This document shows positions 43,413 through 52,477 of a DNA stretch of 64,000 nt, piece by piece (within the stretch, counting starts at the first letter, position 1; each line of letters starts with the position of its first letter). The stretch spans positions 186,001 to 250,000 of the forward strand of contig JADJRF010000005.1 of assembly GCA_016712355.1 (NCBI GenBank), written 5' to 3'. The notes below the pieces were generated by a model that was not told the origin of the DNA, searched no databases, and worked only from the letters and a program-made list of their open reading frames with translations. Source of the DNA: Vampirovibrionales bacterium. Its GTDB lineage: Bacteria > Cyanobacteriota > Vampirovibrionia > Vampirovibrionales > Vampirovibrionaceae. The position numbers were made by a program, and so were the translations under genes.

Positions 43413-44333
43413 TTAACCCTGAGCGGAGGGGGCCAGGGCGCCGGTTTCGCAGACGGCATCATCCCAGTTTTCAGCGACCTGAACGGGCGGACCGCCGACA
43501 GGACGGTGAATCCCGCGCTTGGACGTCTGCACAAACTCAATGAGCTCTTCTACCAGAGGCTCTCCGGGCATCTCTTCGCGCAAACGCGCAATTGCATCAG
43601 AAATATTCAGCGGCGAGTACCATAGCCAGTGATAGGCGCGACGCACGGACTGGCGCGCCTGGGCCGAGAAGCCACGCCGCCGCAGCCCGACTTTGTTGAT
43701 GCCGATAATCGTCACCGGACGGCCGTCGGTCATAGCAAACGGCGGGACGTCTTGTCGCGTGCCGCTCGCGCCGCCAACCATCGAGAGGCGGCCAATGCGG
43801 ACGAACTGATGCACCACCGTCGTGGCGCTGACAAAGGCGTATTCGCCGACCGTTACGTAACCGCCCAACTGCGCGGCATTGGCGAGAATCGCCTCGCGGC
43901 CGACATGGCAGTTGTGGGCCAGGTGGGCGTAGGCCATCAGGAAGGCGCCGTCGTCCACGCGGGTGAGCTGACCTTCGCCGGTGGCGCGGTTGATGGTGAC
44001 GTATTCACGCACCGTAACGTTATCGCCGATGAGCACGCCGCTGGGCTCACCCTTGAAGTTTAAATCTTGCGGCAGGCCGCCGATGACGGCGCCAACGCCG
44101 ATATGGCAGTTTTGACCAATCGCCGTCCCCGGCTCCAGAATCACGCTGGAAGCCAGACGCGTGCCGTCGCCGACACTGACGTCCGGGCCAATAACCGAAT
44201 ACGGACCAACAATAACGCCATTGCCAAGTTGCGCGGCAGGGTCCACCACCGCCGTCGGGTGAATAACGGTCGGTGCGCTTGCAGCAGAAGCGGCGGGAGC
44301 GGAGTCAGTCGAGTCAACAATCGGGGTGGTCAT
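43413..44333 (-). CDS. lpxA: UDP-N-acetylglucosamine O-acyltransferase
   Basis: This 306-residue protein carries out the first step of lipid A synthesis, acylating UDP-GlcNAc from acyl-ACP. A left-handed parallel beta-helix of hexapeptide repeats spans about residues 22-210 (IHPTAVVDPAAQLGNGVIVGP, IGDNVTVREYVTIN). The catalytic His lies in AYAHLAHNCHVG, and GGASGTRQDVPPFA and NKVGLRRRGFS are typical. It has about 20 extra N-terminal Ser/Ala residues and a longer tail than usual. It follows fabZ, the common lipid A gene order. Confidence 0.96.
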   Translation of the reverse strand: MTTPIVDSTDSAPAASAASAPTVIHPTAVVDPAAQLGNGVIVGPYSVIGPDVSVGDGTRLASSVILEPGTAIGQNCHIGVGAVIGGLPQDLNFKGEPSGVLIGDNVTVREYVTINRATGEGQLTRVDDGAFLMAYAHLAHNCHVGREAILANAAQLGGYVTVGEYAFVSATTVVHQFVRIGRLSMVGGASGTRQDVPPFAMTDGRPVTIIGINKVGLRRRGFSAQARQSVRRAYHWLWYSPLNISDAIARLREEMPGEPLVEELIEFVQTSKRGIHRPVGGPPVQVAENWDDAVCETGALAPSAQG

Positions 44334-44371
44334 CGGCGGAAGGTATCCTGATTGGCGGCTTAAGCGTTGCG

Positions 44372-44851
44372 TTAGGGCTCAATTAACGAGAACATCAGCT
44401 CGCCTTCGACCGTCACCTGTCCATCGACGCTGGCGCGACAGAATGAGCGGCCAATCGGCGGGCGTAATTTGATCACTTCACACATTAAGTCCAATCGATC
44501 GCCGGGCGTGACCATGCGCCGAAAACGCACGTTGTCGATGCCGGAAAACACGGCCAGCTTGCCCTTGCATTGCGGCAGATGCTGAATCAGCACGCCGCCG
44601 AGCTGGGCAAGCGCCTCCAGTTGCAGCACGCCGGGCATAATCGGGCGTCCGGGGAAATGCCCCTGGAAAAACGCGTCGTTGATGGTGAGATTCTTGTAGC
44701 CTTCGATCCGCTTACCCTGAATATGGCGCGTCACGCGATCGATCAGCAGCAGCGGAAAGCGGTGCGGAATCACCGCCATGATCTCGACGCTGGACAGCGG
44801 CGGCAGCACGACGTCCTGACTGTCGGTGGCGGCAATCTCGGCGGCGTCCAT
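44372..44851 (-). CDS. fabZ: 3-hydroxyacyl-ACP dehydratase
   Basis: This 159-residue hot-dog-fold enzyme of fatty acid elongation competes with LpxA for hydroxyacyl-ACP. IPHRFPLLLIDRV near residue 30, then NDAFFQGHFPGRPIMPGVLQLEALAQ with the catalytic His and Glu, are diagnostic. The ATG at 44851 has AAGGA seven bases upstream and gives the usual length; upstream ATGs at 44911 and 44977 are less likely. Confidence 0.96.
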   Translation of the reverse strand: MDAAEIAATDSQDVVLPPLSSVEIMAVIPHRFPLLLIDRVTRHIQGKRIEGYKNLTINDAFFQGHFPGRPIMPGVLQLEALAQLGGVLIQHLPQCKGKLAVFSGIDNVRFRRMVTPGDRLDLMCEVIKLRPPIGRSFCRASVDGQVTVEGELMFSLIEP

Positions 44852-44947
44852 CGCAGATTCCTTATCAGAACAAGCAGGGGAGGAAGACGGGGGCGAAAGG
44901 GCGGGCGTCATAGCGGCAGGCGTCCTCAAGAGACGATCATGCGCGCC

Positions 44948-45005
44948 ATTATAGTACGCAGGCGTGCCGAACGCCACCTGTTCGGCGGGCGGCCCCTGCT
45001 ATAAT
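44948..45005. promoter_or_regulatory. Divergent TATAAT boxes between fabZ and mutL
   Basis: A TATAATGG box reads leftward (attata at 44948-44953) towards fabZ, and an extended -10 TGCTATAATGA reads rightward (TATAAT 45000-45005) towards mutL. Their facing positions, about 50 bp apart, mean the two units share one control region. Confidence 0.5.
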
Positions 45006-45140
45006 GACGGAAATCGCGCCTGCCCCCGCATCCTCAGAGACGAAGAGAAACTATAGAAAACAAATACGCAGAGAAAATAAGAAAAACTAAAAAGAAGAAG
45101 CATTAAGAAGAAAGAAGAAGAGAAAAAGGAGTCCGCCGCC

Positions 45141-47048
45141 ATGAGCCTCGCCAGCCCCGCCGCCTCCGCCGCGCGGATTCGCGTCTTACCCGAAGCGCTG
45201 GTCAACCGTATCGCCGCTGGCGAAGTCGTCGAACGACCTGCATCGGTCGTCAAGGAACTCGTCGAAAACGCGCTGGACGCCGGCGCGACGCGCATTGATA
45301 TCGTCGCCGGCGCCGGAGGGCGCACCCTGCGCGTGGCCGACAACGGGGGCGGCATGACCCCCGACGACGCCCAACGGGCGTTTCTCAACCATGCGACCAG
45401 CAAACTCAGTGACGACGATGATCTGACGCACATCGAGACCCTCGGATTTCGCGGCGAGGCGCTGGCCAGCATCGCCGCCGTGGCGCGCGTGGTTTGCGAA
45501 ACCCGCCGTAGCGACAGCCCCGTGGGCTGCAGGGTACGCATCAGCGGTTCAGACCCCGTCGCGCGCCTCGAAGACGCTGGCTGCGCGCCGGGAACCGTGA
45601 TGGAGATCAGCGATCTGTTTTATAACGCCCCCGCACGCCTCAAGTTTCTTAAAAAGCCGGGTTCAGAGCTGGCTGCTATCGAAGAGTTGATCGAGGCGCT
45701 GGCCATCGCTAACCCCCGCGTGCGCTTTACGCTCACCGTCAACGACCGCCAGACGCTTTCTACGCGCGGCGAAGGCGATCTGCGCGACGCCCTGCGCGAG
45801 GCCCTCTCACTGGGAGAGGACGCGCAGGCCTTATTGCCCATCGCGTTTGAAGACGACGCGCTGGGCCTTCAGCTTAGCGGCTTCATTTCGCCGCCGACGC
45901 ATCTCAAGAGCGCCCGACGGTGGCTGCTGACGTATGTCAACGGGCGCATCGTGCGCTGCGGCGTACTCTCAAAAGCGATTGAATCGGCCTATGCGTCGCT
46001 GGCGCCGAGCGGGCGCTTTCCGTACGGGGCGATTTTCCTGACCCTGCCGTTATCAGACGTCGACGTTAATGTGCATCCAGCCAAGCGCGAAGTGCGTTAT
46101 GCGCAACCCAACGTGATTTTCTCCTTCGTGCGCCATGGCGTGGCCCGCGCCCTGGAAGAGGCAGGCGTCAGCGCGCTGCTGGGCGACTCTCCCAACGGCG
46201 CGCTGACGCCTGCGGCGGGCGCGCCATCTCAAGCGCCCGACTCGCTCTGGGCAAGAGGCGCGGGTAACGCGGGATTGTCGCCGTCAGGCTCAGACGGGAC
46301 GTTTCGACAGGGCGCTTTCGGATTTTCGCATTCAGGCGTCTCGCATTCAGGAAGCTCCCCTTCAGCACTCTCGCATTCGGGGCTTTATCGTCCTCTGGAG
46401 GCTGCCGCCGGGGCGGAAGGGCTGACCTCGCCAGCGGCGGCGCGCGACGACGAGGCGCCGTTTCATGTGATTGGGCAGCTCTTTAACACGTACATCCTGC
46501 TGGAAACCCCCCAAGGGCTGATGGTCGTCGATCAGCACATTGCCTGCGAGCGCGCGGCCTTTGAGGCCTTCAAGCGCCAGACGCTCCCGGAGGCCGCCCA
46601 GAGTCAGGGACGGCTGCTGGATATCGTCTTGCCAATGAGCCCCACGCGCCGGGCGCTCTTGGGCGAGCATCAGGACGCGTTGGCGTCGCTGGGTTACGTC
46701 TTCCTGCTGGATGAGGCAGAGCCCGGCGGCGTGCGGGTGCGCGGCGTCCCGGCGCTGGATGCCGAGCGCCTTGATCCGCTCGTCGCGCTGGAGGCCCTGC
46801 TCGCCCATCTGGAAGAAACCGGCGAGCCCGTGATAGATCGCGACTTGCTGATGGCGACCATGGCTTGCCACAGCTCGGTTCGCGCAGGCGATACGCTCTC
46901 GCGCGAGGCCATGACGCGCATTATCGAGCGCTGGCTGGCCTGCCGCCTGCCGTGGACCTGCCCGCACGGGCGGCCCATCGCGCACACCATTCGCGCCGAA
47001 GAACTGAACCGGTTTTTTGATCGCCCTGGCCTTCCTGGCGGGTCATAA
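45141..47048 (+). CDS. mutL: DNA mismatch repair protein MutL
   Basis: This 635-residue GHKL ATPase acts in mismatch repair. The motifs are IAAGEVVERPASVVKELVENALDAGA (split here by function: N-terminal helix and ATP-Mg Asn), DNGGGM, and FRGEALASIAAV. The linker (about residues 330-425) is Ser/Gly/Pro-rich and carries a short repeated SHSG block. The C-terminal dimerisation domain (from about 435) includes LLVVDQHIA-like MVVDQHIACERAAFE and ends with CPHGRP. The endonuclease DQHAxxERxxxE motif is altered to DQHIACERAAFE. AAAAAGGAG precedes the ATG after an unusual purine-rich leader. Confidence 0.97.
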   Translation: MSLASPAASAARIRVLPEALVNRIAAGEVVERPASVVKELVENALDAGATRIDIVAGAGGRTLRVADNGGGMTPDDAQRAFLNHATSKLSDDDDLTHIETLGFRGEALASIAAVARVVCETRRSDSPVGCRVRISGSDPVARLEDAGCAPGTVMEISDLFYNAPARLKFLKKPGSELAAIEELIEALAIANPRVRFTLTVNDRQTLSTRGEGDLRDALREALSLGEDAQALLPIAFEDDALGLQLSGFISPPTHLKSARRWLLTYVNGRIVRCGVLSKAIESAYASLAPSGRFPYGAIFLTLPLSDVDVNVHPAKREVRYAQPNVIFSFVRHGVARALEEAGVSALLGDSPNGALTPAAGAPSQAPDSLWARGAGNAGLSPSGSDGTFRQGAFGFSHSGVSHSGSSPSALSHSGLYRPLEAAAGAEGLTSPAAARDDEAPFHVIGQLFNTYILLETPQGLMVVDQHIACERAAFEAFKRQTLPEAAQSQGRLLDIVLPMSPTRRALLGEHQDALASLGYVFLLDEAEPGGVRVRGVPALDAERLDPLVALEALLAHLEETGEPVIDRDLLMATMACHSSVRAGDTLSREAMTRIIERWLACRLPWTCPHGRPIAHTIRAEELNRFFDRPGLPGGS

Positions 47049-47065
47049 CGCGGGGCGAAAGCGCG

Positions 47066-47899
47066 ATGACCCTAGACGCCTACCTGCACGCGTGCCTTAA
47101 AAACGGCCGCACCGTCCGCTGGCCGGACAAAGCCATGCCGTTGCGGTTGTATATTGCGCCTTTTCAGTGGTATGAAAGCGACAAGCGCCGACAGGCGCAG
47201 CGCTACGAGCAGTTGGCGCTAGAGGCCTTCAACGCCTGGCGAGAGGCCAGCGGCGGGCGCATCGCGTTTACCCGCGTTCAGGAGGCGCGCGACTCTCAGA
47301 TCGACGTGCGCTGGCGACGCGTGGATCGCCGTTCGCTGGGACATTGCGAATATCTTGTCAACGCCCATCACCTGATTTACTCGGCTGAAATCAGCATTGG
47401 CATCTCAGATGGCCGTCTTCATCAGGCGTATAACGACATCCGCGAGGCGCATCATACGATTCTGCACGAAGTCGGCCATGCGCTGGGGCTCATTGGGCAT
47501 AGCGACGCGCCGGGCGATATTCTGTACGTGCCGCACCAGTATGGCGTCGACACGCTGTCGCCACGCGATGTTGCCTCCATTCGCGCGTTATACCAGTTGC
47601 CGCCTGGCTTTAACCCGCCTGAAGCCGCCGAACGCTACGGCTTACCCACCGAAACCCCGTTGAATGAGCTACTTGCCGTCATGGCAGGTCTGTCCACGCC
47701 AAGCCCAGAGGCGCGAGCAGCATCACCGCAGAACCGGCGCATCGACGCAGACCCCGCCGCACTGGAGCGCCACCACCGGATTCTCAGCGAGCAGGGGCGT
47801 TTTCATCTGGCGACGCAGGACATCCGCCTGAAGCGGGATTTACGCCGATTCACGCATCACCCATTGCCATCACAACCGCCGCCGGACGTCGCCGGCTAG
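47066..47899 (+). CDS. Matrixin-like zinc metalloprotease
   Basis: This 277-residue protein has an intact zinc motif HEVGHALGLIGHSD near residue 134 with all three His and the Glu. A later Tyr/Met-turn-like segment (GDILYVPHQYGVDTLSPRDVASIRALY) is typical of bacterial M10-like peptidases. The N-terminal part (LPLRLYIAPFQWYESD) matches the beginning of the catalytic domain. No signal peptide is visible, so it may be cytoplasmic or leave by another route. The ATG lies 17 bases after the mutL stop. Confidence 0.88.
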   Translation: MTLDAYLHACLKNGRTVRWPDKAMPLRLYIAPFQWYESDKRRQAQRYEQLALEAFNAWREASGGRIAFTRVQEARDSQIDVRWRRVDRRSLGHCEYLVNAHHLIYSAEISIGISDGRLHQAYNDIREAHHTILHEVGHALGLIGHSDAPGDILYVPHQYGVDTLSPRDVASIRALYQLPPGFNPPEAAERYGLPTETPLNELLAVMAGLSTPSPEARAASPQNRRIDADPAALERHHRILSEQGRFHLATQDIRLKRDLRRFTHHPLPSQPPPDVAG

Positions 47900-48339
47900 T
47901 TGAATTGCTGAATCAACGAGGGAACGGCGTTACAATCGACCTTGGATCCCAGAATGCCCGTGCGTTGCACGATATTATTGGCATCCACCCAGAACAGCGC
48001 GTAGCCATTGGGCATTTGCTGCTGCTTCATATCCGGCGACAGGGCCGATTGTAGATTTTCTTCAAACAGATGGCCCAAAGCCGTACGGTCGCTGACTGTC
48101 GCCGGGCTGTAGACCACTGTCGCCTGCTGAGCGGGCGTGGCGCAGGCGTCAACCGTCACGCTGATTTGATCCAGCCATTGTGCGCCGACTTTCACCTTCT
48201 GGTGCGCGACTTTCACAACCTTTCCGGCTACGGTTTTCGGCGGGGCGGCGGCGGGCGGCGCCTGGGCAAGCGCCATGGCGGCCAGCGAGGCGCTCATCAG
48301 CAAGCTCAACGCAAGGCGTAAGGCAGTGTGATTCATCAT
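47896..48339 (-). CDS. Small secreted hypothetical protein, copy A
   Basis: This 147-residue protein has a signal peptide (LALSLLMSASLAAMALAQA). A beta-rich domain follows, beginning GKVVKVAHQKVKVGAQWLDQ and ISVTVDAC, and then NGYALFWVDANN. I know no family name. It resembles the upstream neighbour at 48398 in the opening motif, the IS/LSVTV-xxC segment and the order of elements, so the two are paralogues. AAGGAG lies nine bases before the ATG at 48339. Confidence 0.78.
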   Translation of the reverse strand: MMNHTALRLALSLLMSASLAAMALAQAPPAAAPPKTVAGKVVKVAHQKVKVGAQWLDQISVTVDACATPAQQATVVYSPATVSDRTALGHLFEENLQSALSPDMKQQQMPNGYALFWVDANNIVQRTGILGSKVDCNAVPSLIQQFN

Positions 48340-48397
48340 GAAAAAGGTCTCCTTGGCAAATTCAGGGGTTCCCATGCGGTTCTGAAGGCGGATGCGG

Positions 48398-48970
48398 CTA
48401 GAAGCCCAGCCGCTTGAGAGGATTGATCATGTTCATGGGGTTAAATCCAGGCGGGGCGGCGGACGACGGGGGCGGTGCAGAGGCAGGCGGCGCGCTCGCG
48501 CCGGTGTCCAGATTGCGCCCGCAGGCCCAGTTATACCCCCAGAACTCGGTTTTTTGCACCGTGCGCGTCGCCTCGTCAAATGTCAGCGTGACGTGACCGC
48601 TGACGCTGCTCATAAAAGGGTTTTGCTGCTCGATGGCGCGCGCCGCCATGGCCAGATGACGAAAATGAAAGCCCGTCGCCTCCGCCTCGCTGACGGCGGC
48701 CAGCGGATATTGCAGCGTCGTCAGGCGATTGCCCGCATGACAATCGGCGACAGTCACCGAGAGTTTGTCGACCCATTCTCTGGCAGGATTCTGAACAGAG
48801 ACCGGGCGCTGAACCTTCTCATGGAACACGGCCACCACCTTGCCCGTAATCTCGCCCGCAAGCGCGCCGCAGGGCAGCACAACCAGCGCACACAGCGTTA
48901 ACAGCAGCATCAGCGCCCGAAGCCTGGGCGATTGCGAGCAGAAGGGCGACGTTTTGAAAGAGAGCATCAT
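48398..48970 (-). CDS. Small secreted hypothetical protein, copy B
   Basis: This 190-residue protein has a signal peptide (LRALMLLLTLCALVVLPCGALA) followed by GKVVAVFHEKVQ, a WVDKLSVTVADC segment like its paralogue, a helix-strand region, and a Pro/Ala-rich tail ending in a Met/Asn/Leu-rich motif. AAAGGAG lies ten bases before the ATG at 48970. The function is unknown. The two copies are 58 bases apart and probably cotranscribed. Confidence 0.78.
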   Translation of the reverse strand: MMLSFKTSPFCSQSPRLRALMLLLTLCALVVLPCGALAGEITGKVVAVFHEKVQRPVSVQNPAREWVDKLSVTVADCHAGNRLTTLQYPLAAVSEAEATGFHFRHLAMAARAIEQQNPFMSSVSGHVTLTFDEATRTVQKTEFWGYNWACGRNLDTGASAPPASAPPPSSAAPPGFNPMNMINPLKRLGF

Positions 48971-49037
48971 CCGTTCATAACTCCTTTGGGTTGTTTGCAA
49001 GGCGTGACGATCACAATCCCGCGCAGGCGCAGGGCGT

Positions 49038-50156
49038 TCAGACATTGAAGCGGAAAAACACGACGTCACCATCGCGCATCAGGTAGTCTTTGCCTTCCAG
49101 GCGCGTCAGACCTTTCTCTTTGGCGGGTTTTTCGCCGCCAACGGCGATGTAATCGTCAAAGGCCGTGACCTCGGCGCGAATAAAGCCGCGTTCAAAATCG
49201 GTATGAATAATCCCGGCGCACTGAGGGGCCGTCATCCCGGCCTCAAACGGCCAGGCGCGCACTTCCTTGACCCCGGCGGTAAAGTAAGTCATCAGCCCCA
49301 GGGTGTCATAGGCCGCGCGAATCAGCTGATTCACGCCCGAACCGTCGGCGCTGACGCCCAGACTTGTCAGATAATCGTCCCGTTCGGCGGCGGGCAAGGC
49401 CACCAGTTCAGCTTCGATTTGCGCGCTGATGGGGACAATATGCTGTCCAAGGCGCCCGGCCATCGCCGCCAGCGCGCAAAAATGCGGATTCCCCTGCGGT
49501 TGGCGCAGATCGCTTTCGCTGACGTTGGCCGCCAGAATCACCGGCTTGACGCTGAGCAATTGCGATTGCCGCAACAGGATACGTTCTTCAGGCGAGAGCG
49601 TCGCCGGATCAACCGGCTCGCCGTTGTCAATGACCGGCTGGATCTTGGTAAACAGCTCGCACTCGGCCATAGCCTGCTTGTCTTTCTGCTTGGCCTGCTT
49701 GCGCAGCTTATCGAGCCGTTTTTCCAGCGACGCGGCATCGGCCAGACACAGTTCCAGAAAAATCGTCTCCACGTCGCGCGCCGGGTCCACCGCCCCATCG
49801 ACGTGGGTCACGTTGGCGTCCTCAAAGCAGCGCACCACATGGACAATGGCGTCCACTTCCCGAATATTGGCGAGAAACTGGTTCCCCAGCCCTTCGCCTT
49901 TGCTGGCGCCGCGCACCAGTCCGGCGATATCGACAAACTCAAAGGCCGCAGGCGTGACCTTCTGGCAAGCGCCGACGCGATTGACGATCGCTTCGAGTTG
50001 CGCGAGCCGCGCATCGGGCACGGCCACCACCCCGACGTTGGGCTCAATGGTGCAAAACGGGTAGTTGGCGCTTTCGGCCTGATACGAGGCGGTCAGCGCG
50101 TTAAACAGGGTTGATTTGCCCACATTGGGCAGCCCCACAATACCAGCTTTCAGCAA
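49038..50156 (-). CDS. ychF: Redox-regulated ATPase/GTPase YchF (OBG family)
   Basis: This 372-residue cytoplasmic P-loop protein binds ribosomes and prefers ATP. P-loop GLPNVGKST is at about residues 8-16, the switch region reads YPFCTIEPNVGVV, Walker B DIAGLVRGASKGEGLGNQFL follows, a coiled-coil insert occupies residues 130-165, and the TGS domain ends the chain (FERGFIRAEV...YLMRDGDVVFFRFNV). It starts at TTG with AAGGA about nine bases upstream. Confidence 0.97.
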   Translation of the reverse strand: MLKAGIVGLPNVGKSTLFNALTASYQAESANYPFCTIEPNVGVVAVPDARLAQLEAIVNRVGACQKVTPAAFEFVDIAGLVRGASKGEGLGNQFLANIREVDAIVHVVRCFEDANVTHVDGAVDPARDVETIFLELCLADAASLEKRLDKLRKQAKQKDKQAMAECELFTKIQPVIDNGEPVDPATLSPEERILLRQSQLLSVKPVILAANVSESDLRQPQGNPHFCALAAMAGRLGQHIVPISAQIEAELVALPAAERDDYLTSLGVSADGSGVNQLIRAAYDTLGLMTYFTAGVKEVRAWPFEAGMTAPQCAGIIHTDFERGFIRAEVTAFDDYIAVGGEKPAKEKGLTRLEGKDYLMRDGDVVFFRFNV

Positions 50157-50330
50157 GAGCCGCGTCCTTTACTCACATTCAAACCACATCAGCCGCGCGA
50201 TCCGACGCGGGCCCGCCTCTCACTTTACTAAAAAAAGATAAATCGTCTGTAAACGATATCACAAAGCCGCAAATTTTAGTTTTTATAAATTTAAAGAAAT
50301 TAACTGATTTTCACGCAAGGGGTGTTCTCG

Positions 50331-51629
50331 ATGGGGCAAGGGGTTTCAATACGGCAGCCATCGCCTGCCATGCAAGCGCAGATTAATGAGCTTTGCGCCC
50401 GCCGTAACCGAGTTACGGTAGTTCTCGATGATTTTAAAGCGCCGGGCCGTGTAAGTGATCCTCAAACCGTCCTGAATCCGGTTAATTCGGTATCTCTGAC
50501 GTCGCCTATCCAGCAAGATCAGATTTCTCATGGTGAATTCGTTGGGTACTTTGCCCGGAAGCAAAGCGGGGCTCGGACCATCGACTATCATCGTCAATAT
50601 GTGCCGCCCTCCCCCATAAAGAGTTTCTGGCCTTCGACAGCGCCTGTACAGAAAAACACCTTCCCGCAACTCGTTGACAGTATCGTGTCTGCAAAAACCG
50701 GCCCCGATAGCCTTCCGCCGGTGGACATGATTAACATCTCTTCCGGCCACGAAATTTCTAAAGAAGACCTTGAAGAGCTTACGAAAATTCCCAATTTTGA
50801 CATCAACAACCTCACGCATCGCCGCCAAGCCATGAGTGCGCTTAACAAGCTTTACGACATTCATGACCTGGAGAATTACCAGCCGAAACCTTATGAGAAA
50901 TTGGCGCCTAAAATCAAAGACACCGTTGAATTCGACAGAGCGGCAAAAAAGCTGGCGGGCGCCACGGGAACCCCTTATATTAATGGCGGGCGGTCTGTAA
51001 CGGTCACCCTCGCCACGGCAAACCGGGGAGATGCCAACAACATTGATGGCGAGGGATTCAATGCCTACCTCCTCACAGACGCCCCCAACGTCATCCGCGT
51101 AGGCGCGACCGACAAGACCGGAAAGCCGCTGGATTCGTCTTCCCCCGGCGCCGACGTCTATCGTCGCGGCCAGTATGAAGTAGCGTATCTACCCGAGGGA
51201 GTCAGCGTGACAGGGAATGGCCGTGTGGATATTCCCAAAGAAAAACTTGCCCAATGGCCGCCTTTTGGCGAGGACTTTATCGGAAAAAGACCCGGTAAAG
51301 ACATTCCCATTTCGTCGCCGCCCAACGATAAAGGGCCCAGTCGTGTGTTCGAAGATCCCTTCAGCATGAAGCCCAATAAAGCCGGCATTCTGCATTCTCC
51401 CAAGCAGGATACCAAGCTGTATCGCGTCTCAGATCTGCTTCAACGCCCGGATCCTTTATTCCTTTACACCGACGTGAGAAAGCGCGTCGGCGAACTGCCG
51501 CCCGAAAAGACCTATGTCGACGATTCCTTGAAGTTTATGTTCACCGAAGACAGCGACGGCAGACTGAAACGCGTGAATCCGCAGATTGACGGCACGTCCT
51601 TGGCCGCACCGTCGATTTGCGGATCATAG
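50331..51629 (+). CDS. Subtilisin-like (S8) protease, ends directly after the catalytic Ser motif
   Basis: In this protein of about 432 residues all S8 catalytic elements can be traced. The Asp is in VVLDDF (residue 33 or 34), the His in SHGEFVGYFA (67), and INISSG sits near 140. A likely oxyanion Asn lies in ATANRG, followed by NVIRVGATDKTG, and the Ser is in GTSLAAP (423). The chain ends nine residues after that Ser, where S8 enzymes normally continue for a long helix. A long unrecognised insert (about residues 280-410) lies before the Ser. No signal peptide is evident. AAGGGG lies eight bases before the ATG. It may be inactive, truncated, or a divergent subfamily. Confidence 0.7.
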   Translation: MGQGVSIRQPSPAMQAQINELCARRNRVTVVLDDFKAPGRVSDPQTVLNPVNSVSLTSPIQQDQISHGEFVGYFARKQSGARTIDYHRQYVPPSPIKSFWPSTAPVQKNTFPQLVDSIVSAKTGPDSLPPVDMINISSGHEISKEDLEELTKIPNFDINNLTHRRQAMSALNKLYDIHDLENYQPKPYEKLAPKIKDTVEFDRAAKKLAGATGTPYINGGRSVTVTLATANRGDANNIDGEGFNAYLLTDAPNVIRVGATDKTGKPLDSSSPGADVYRRGQYEVAYLPEGVSVTGNGRVDIPKEKLAQWPPFGEDFIGKRPGKDIPISSPPNDKGPSRVFEDPFSMKPNKAGILHSPKQDTKLYRVSDLLQRPDPLFLYTDVRKRVGELPPEKTYVDDSLKFMFTEDSDGRLKRVNPQIDGTSLAAPSICGS

Positions 51630-51760
51630 CGACGCCGTAGCAAGAGATAGCGTCGCAAACCATCGGACCAACCTTGGGCCCGACGCGCGTGACAGTGGTA
51701 AGATGCTAGAGGCTGTCTTACCCCGCGCAAGCTGCCGCGATCGAAAGGATCCCCTCCCGC

Positions 51761-52477
51761 GTGTCCTCCTCTCCGCGCGATTACCGCCATCAGCCGCTGG
51801 ATGCCGCCGATTATCCCGACATGGGGGATAAATGGCTCTTCGCAGGCGTTGATCTGGCCCCAAATGAAGGGCTGGAAACCGGCGTGGCCGTGGTTGATCG
51901 CGCCCGCGGGCTCGTGCGCCTCGACAAAGTAAATACCAATACCCAGATCCTCTGCATTCTGGAAAGCCTGGGCCCGTCGCGCAATGTCGTCGTGTCGCTG
52001 GATATGCCCAAAAGCCTGTCGATTCAAGGCGAATGGCGACAGGAAGAAATCCGCATGTTTCCCCTGCGCCTGTATCGTCCGCATAGCGGGGAATTTACCG
52101 ACCGCTGGGGCGCGCGCGCGTGGGCCCTGTACGACGAACTGGTACGGCGCGGCTTTACGGTGATGCTGTACTTCAATTATCAGGCCAAGAACCGACTGGA
52201 ACTGTTTATCCCCTTTCGCACCCGCACGCCGCGCGGCTGCCGAGCCCTTCAGGGGATGATTAAAGAGCGTCTCAACATCGCGGAAATCCCCGGCAACCTG
52301 TCGCCCATTTCGGTGCTGGACGCGATGATTGGCGCCTACCTGTCGTGGCTGACCTACGTCGGAACCCCGCAAGAGCATTTCGTCATTTCCCGCACGCTGG
52401 GCGCGCGCTGGGTGGCGGAGCCGCTGCGGCGATTCATTCCAAAATCGGTTCGCAAGCCGCGCAGACGGCGCTATTAA
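51761..52477 (+). CDS. DUF429-like protein (RNase H-fold, predicted nuclease)
   Basis: This 238-residue protein opens with WLFAGVDLAP...GVAVVDRARG, the first beta hairpin with Asp of an RNase H-like fold. VVVSLDMPKSL, GARAWALYDELVRRGFTVM and VLDAMIGAYLSWL follow, a pattern resembling DUF429. The assignment is by motif order only. Start GTG at 51761. The stop is directly followed by the ATG of the DUF58 gene, so they are coupled. Confidence 0.65.
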   Translation: MSSSPRDYRHQPLDAADYPDMGDKWLFAGVDLAPNEGLETGVAVVDRARGLVRLDKVNTNTQILCILESLGPSRNVVVSLDMPKSLSIQGEWRQEEIRMFPLRLYRPHSGEFTDRWGARAWALYDELVRRGFTVMLYFNYQAKNRLELFIPFRTRTPRGCRALQGMIKERLNIAEIPGNLSPISVLDAMIGAYLSWLTYVGTPQEHFVISRTLGARWVAEPLRRFIPKSVRKPRRRRY

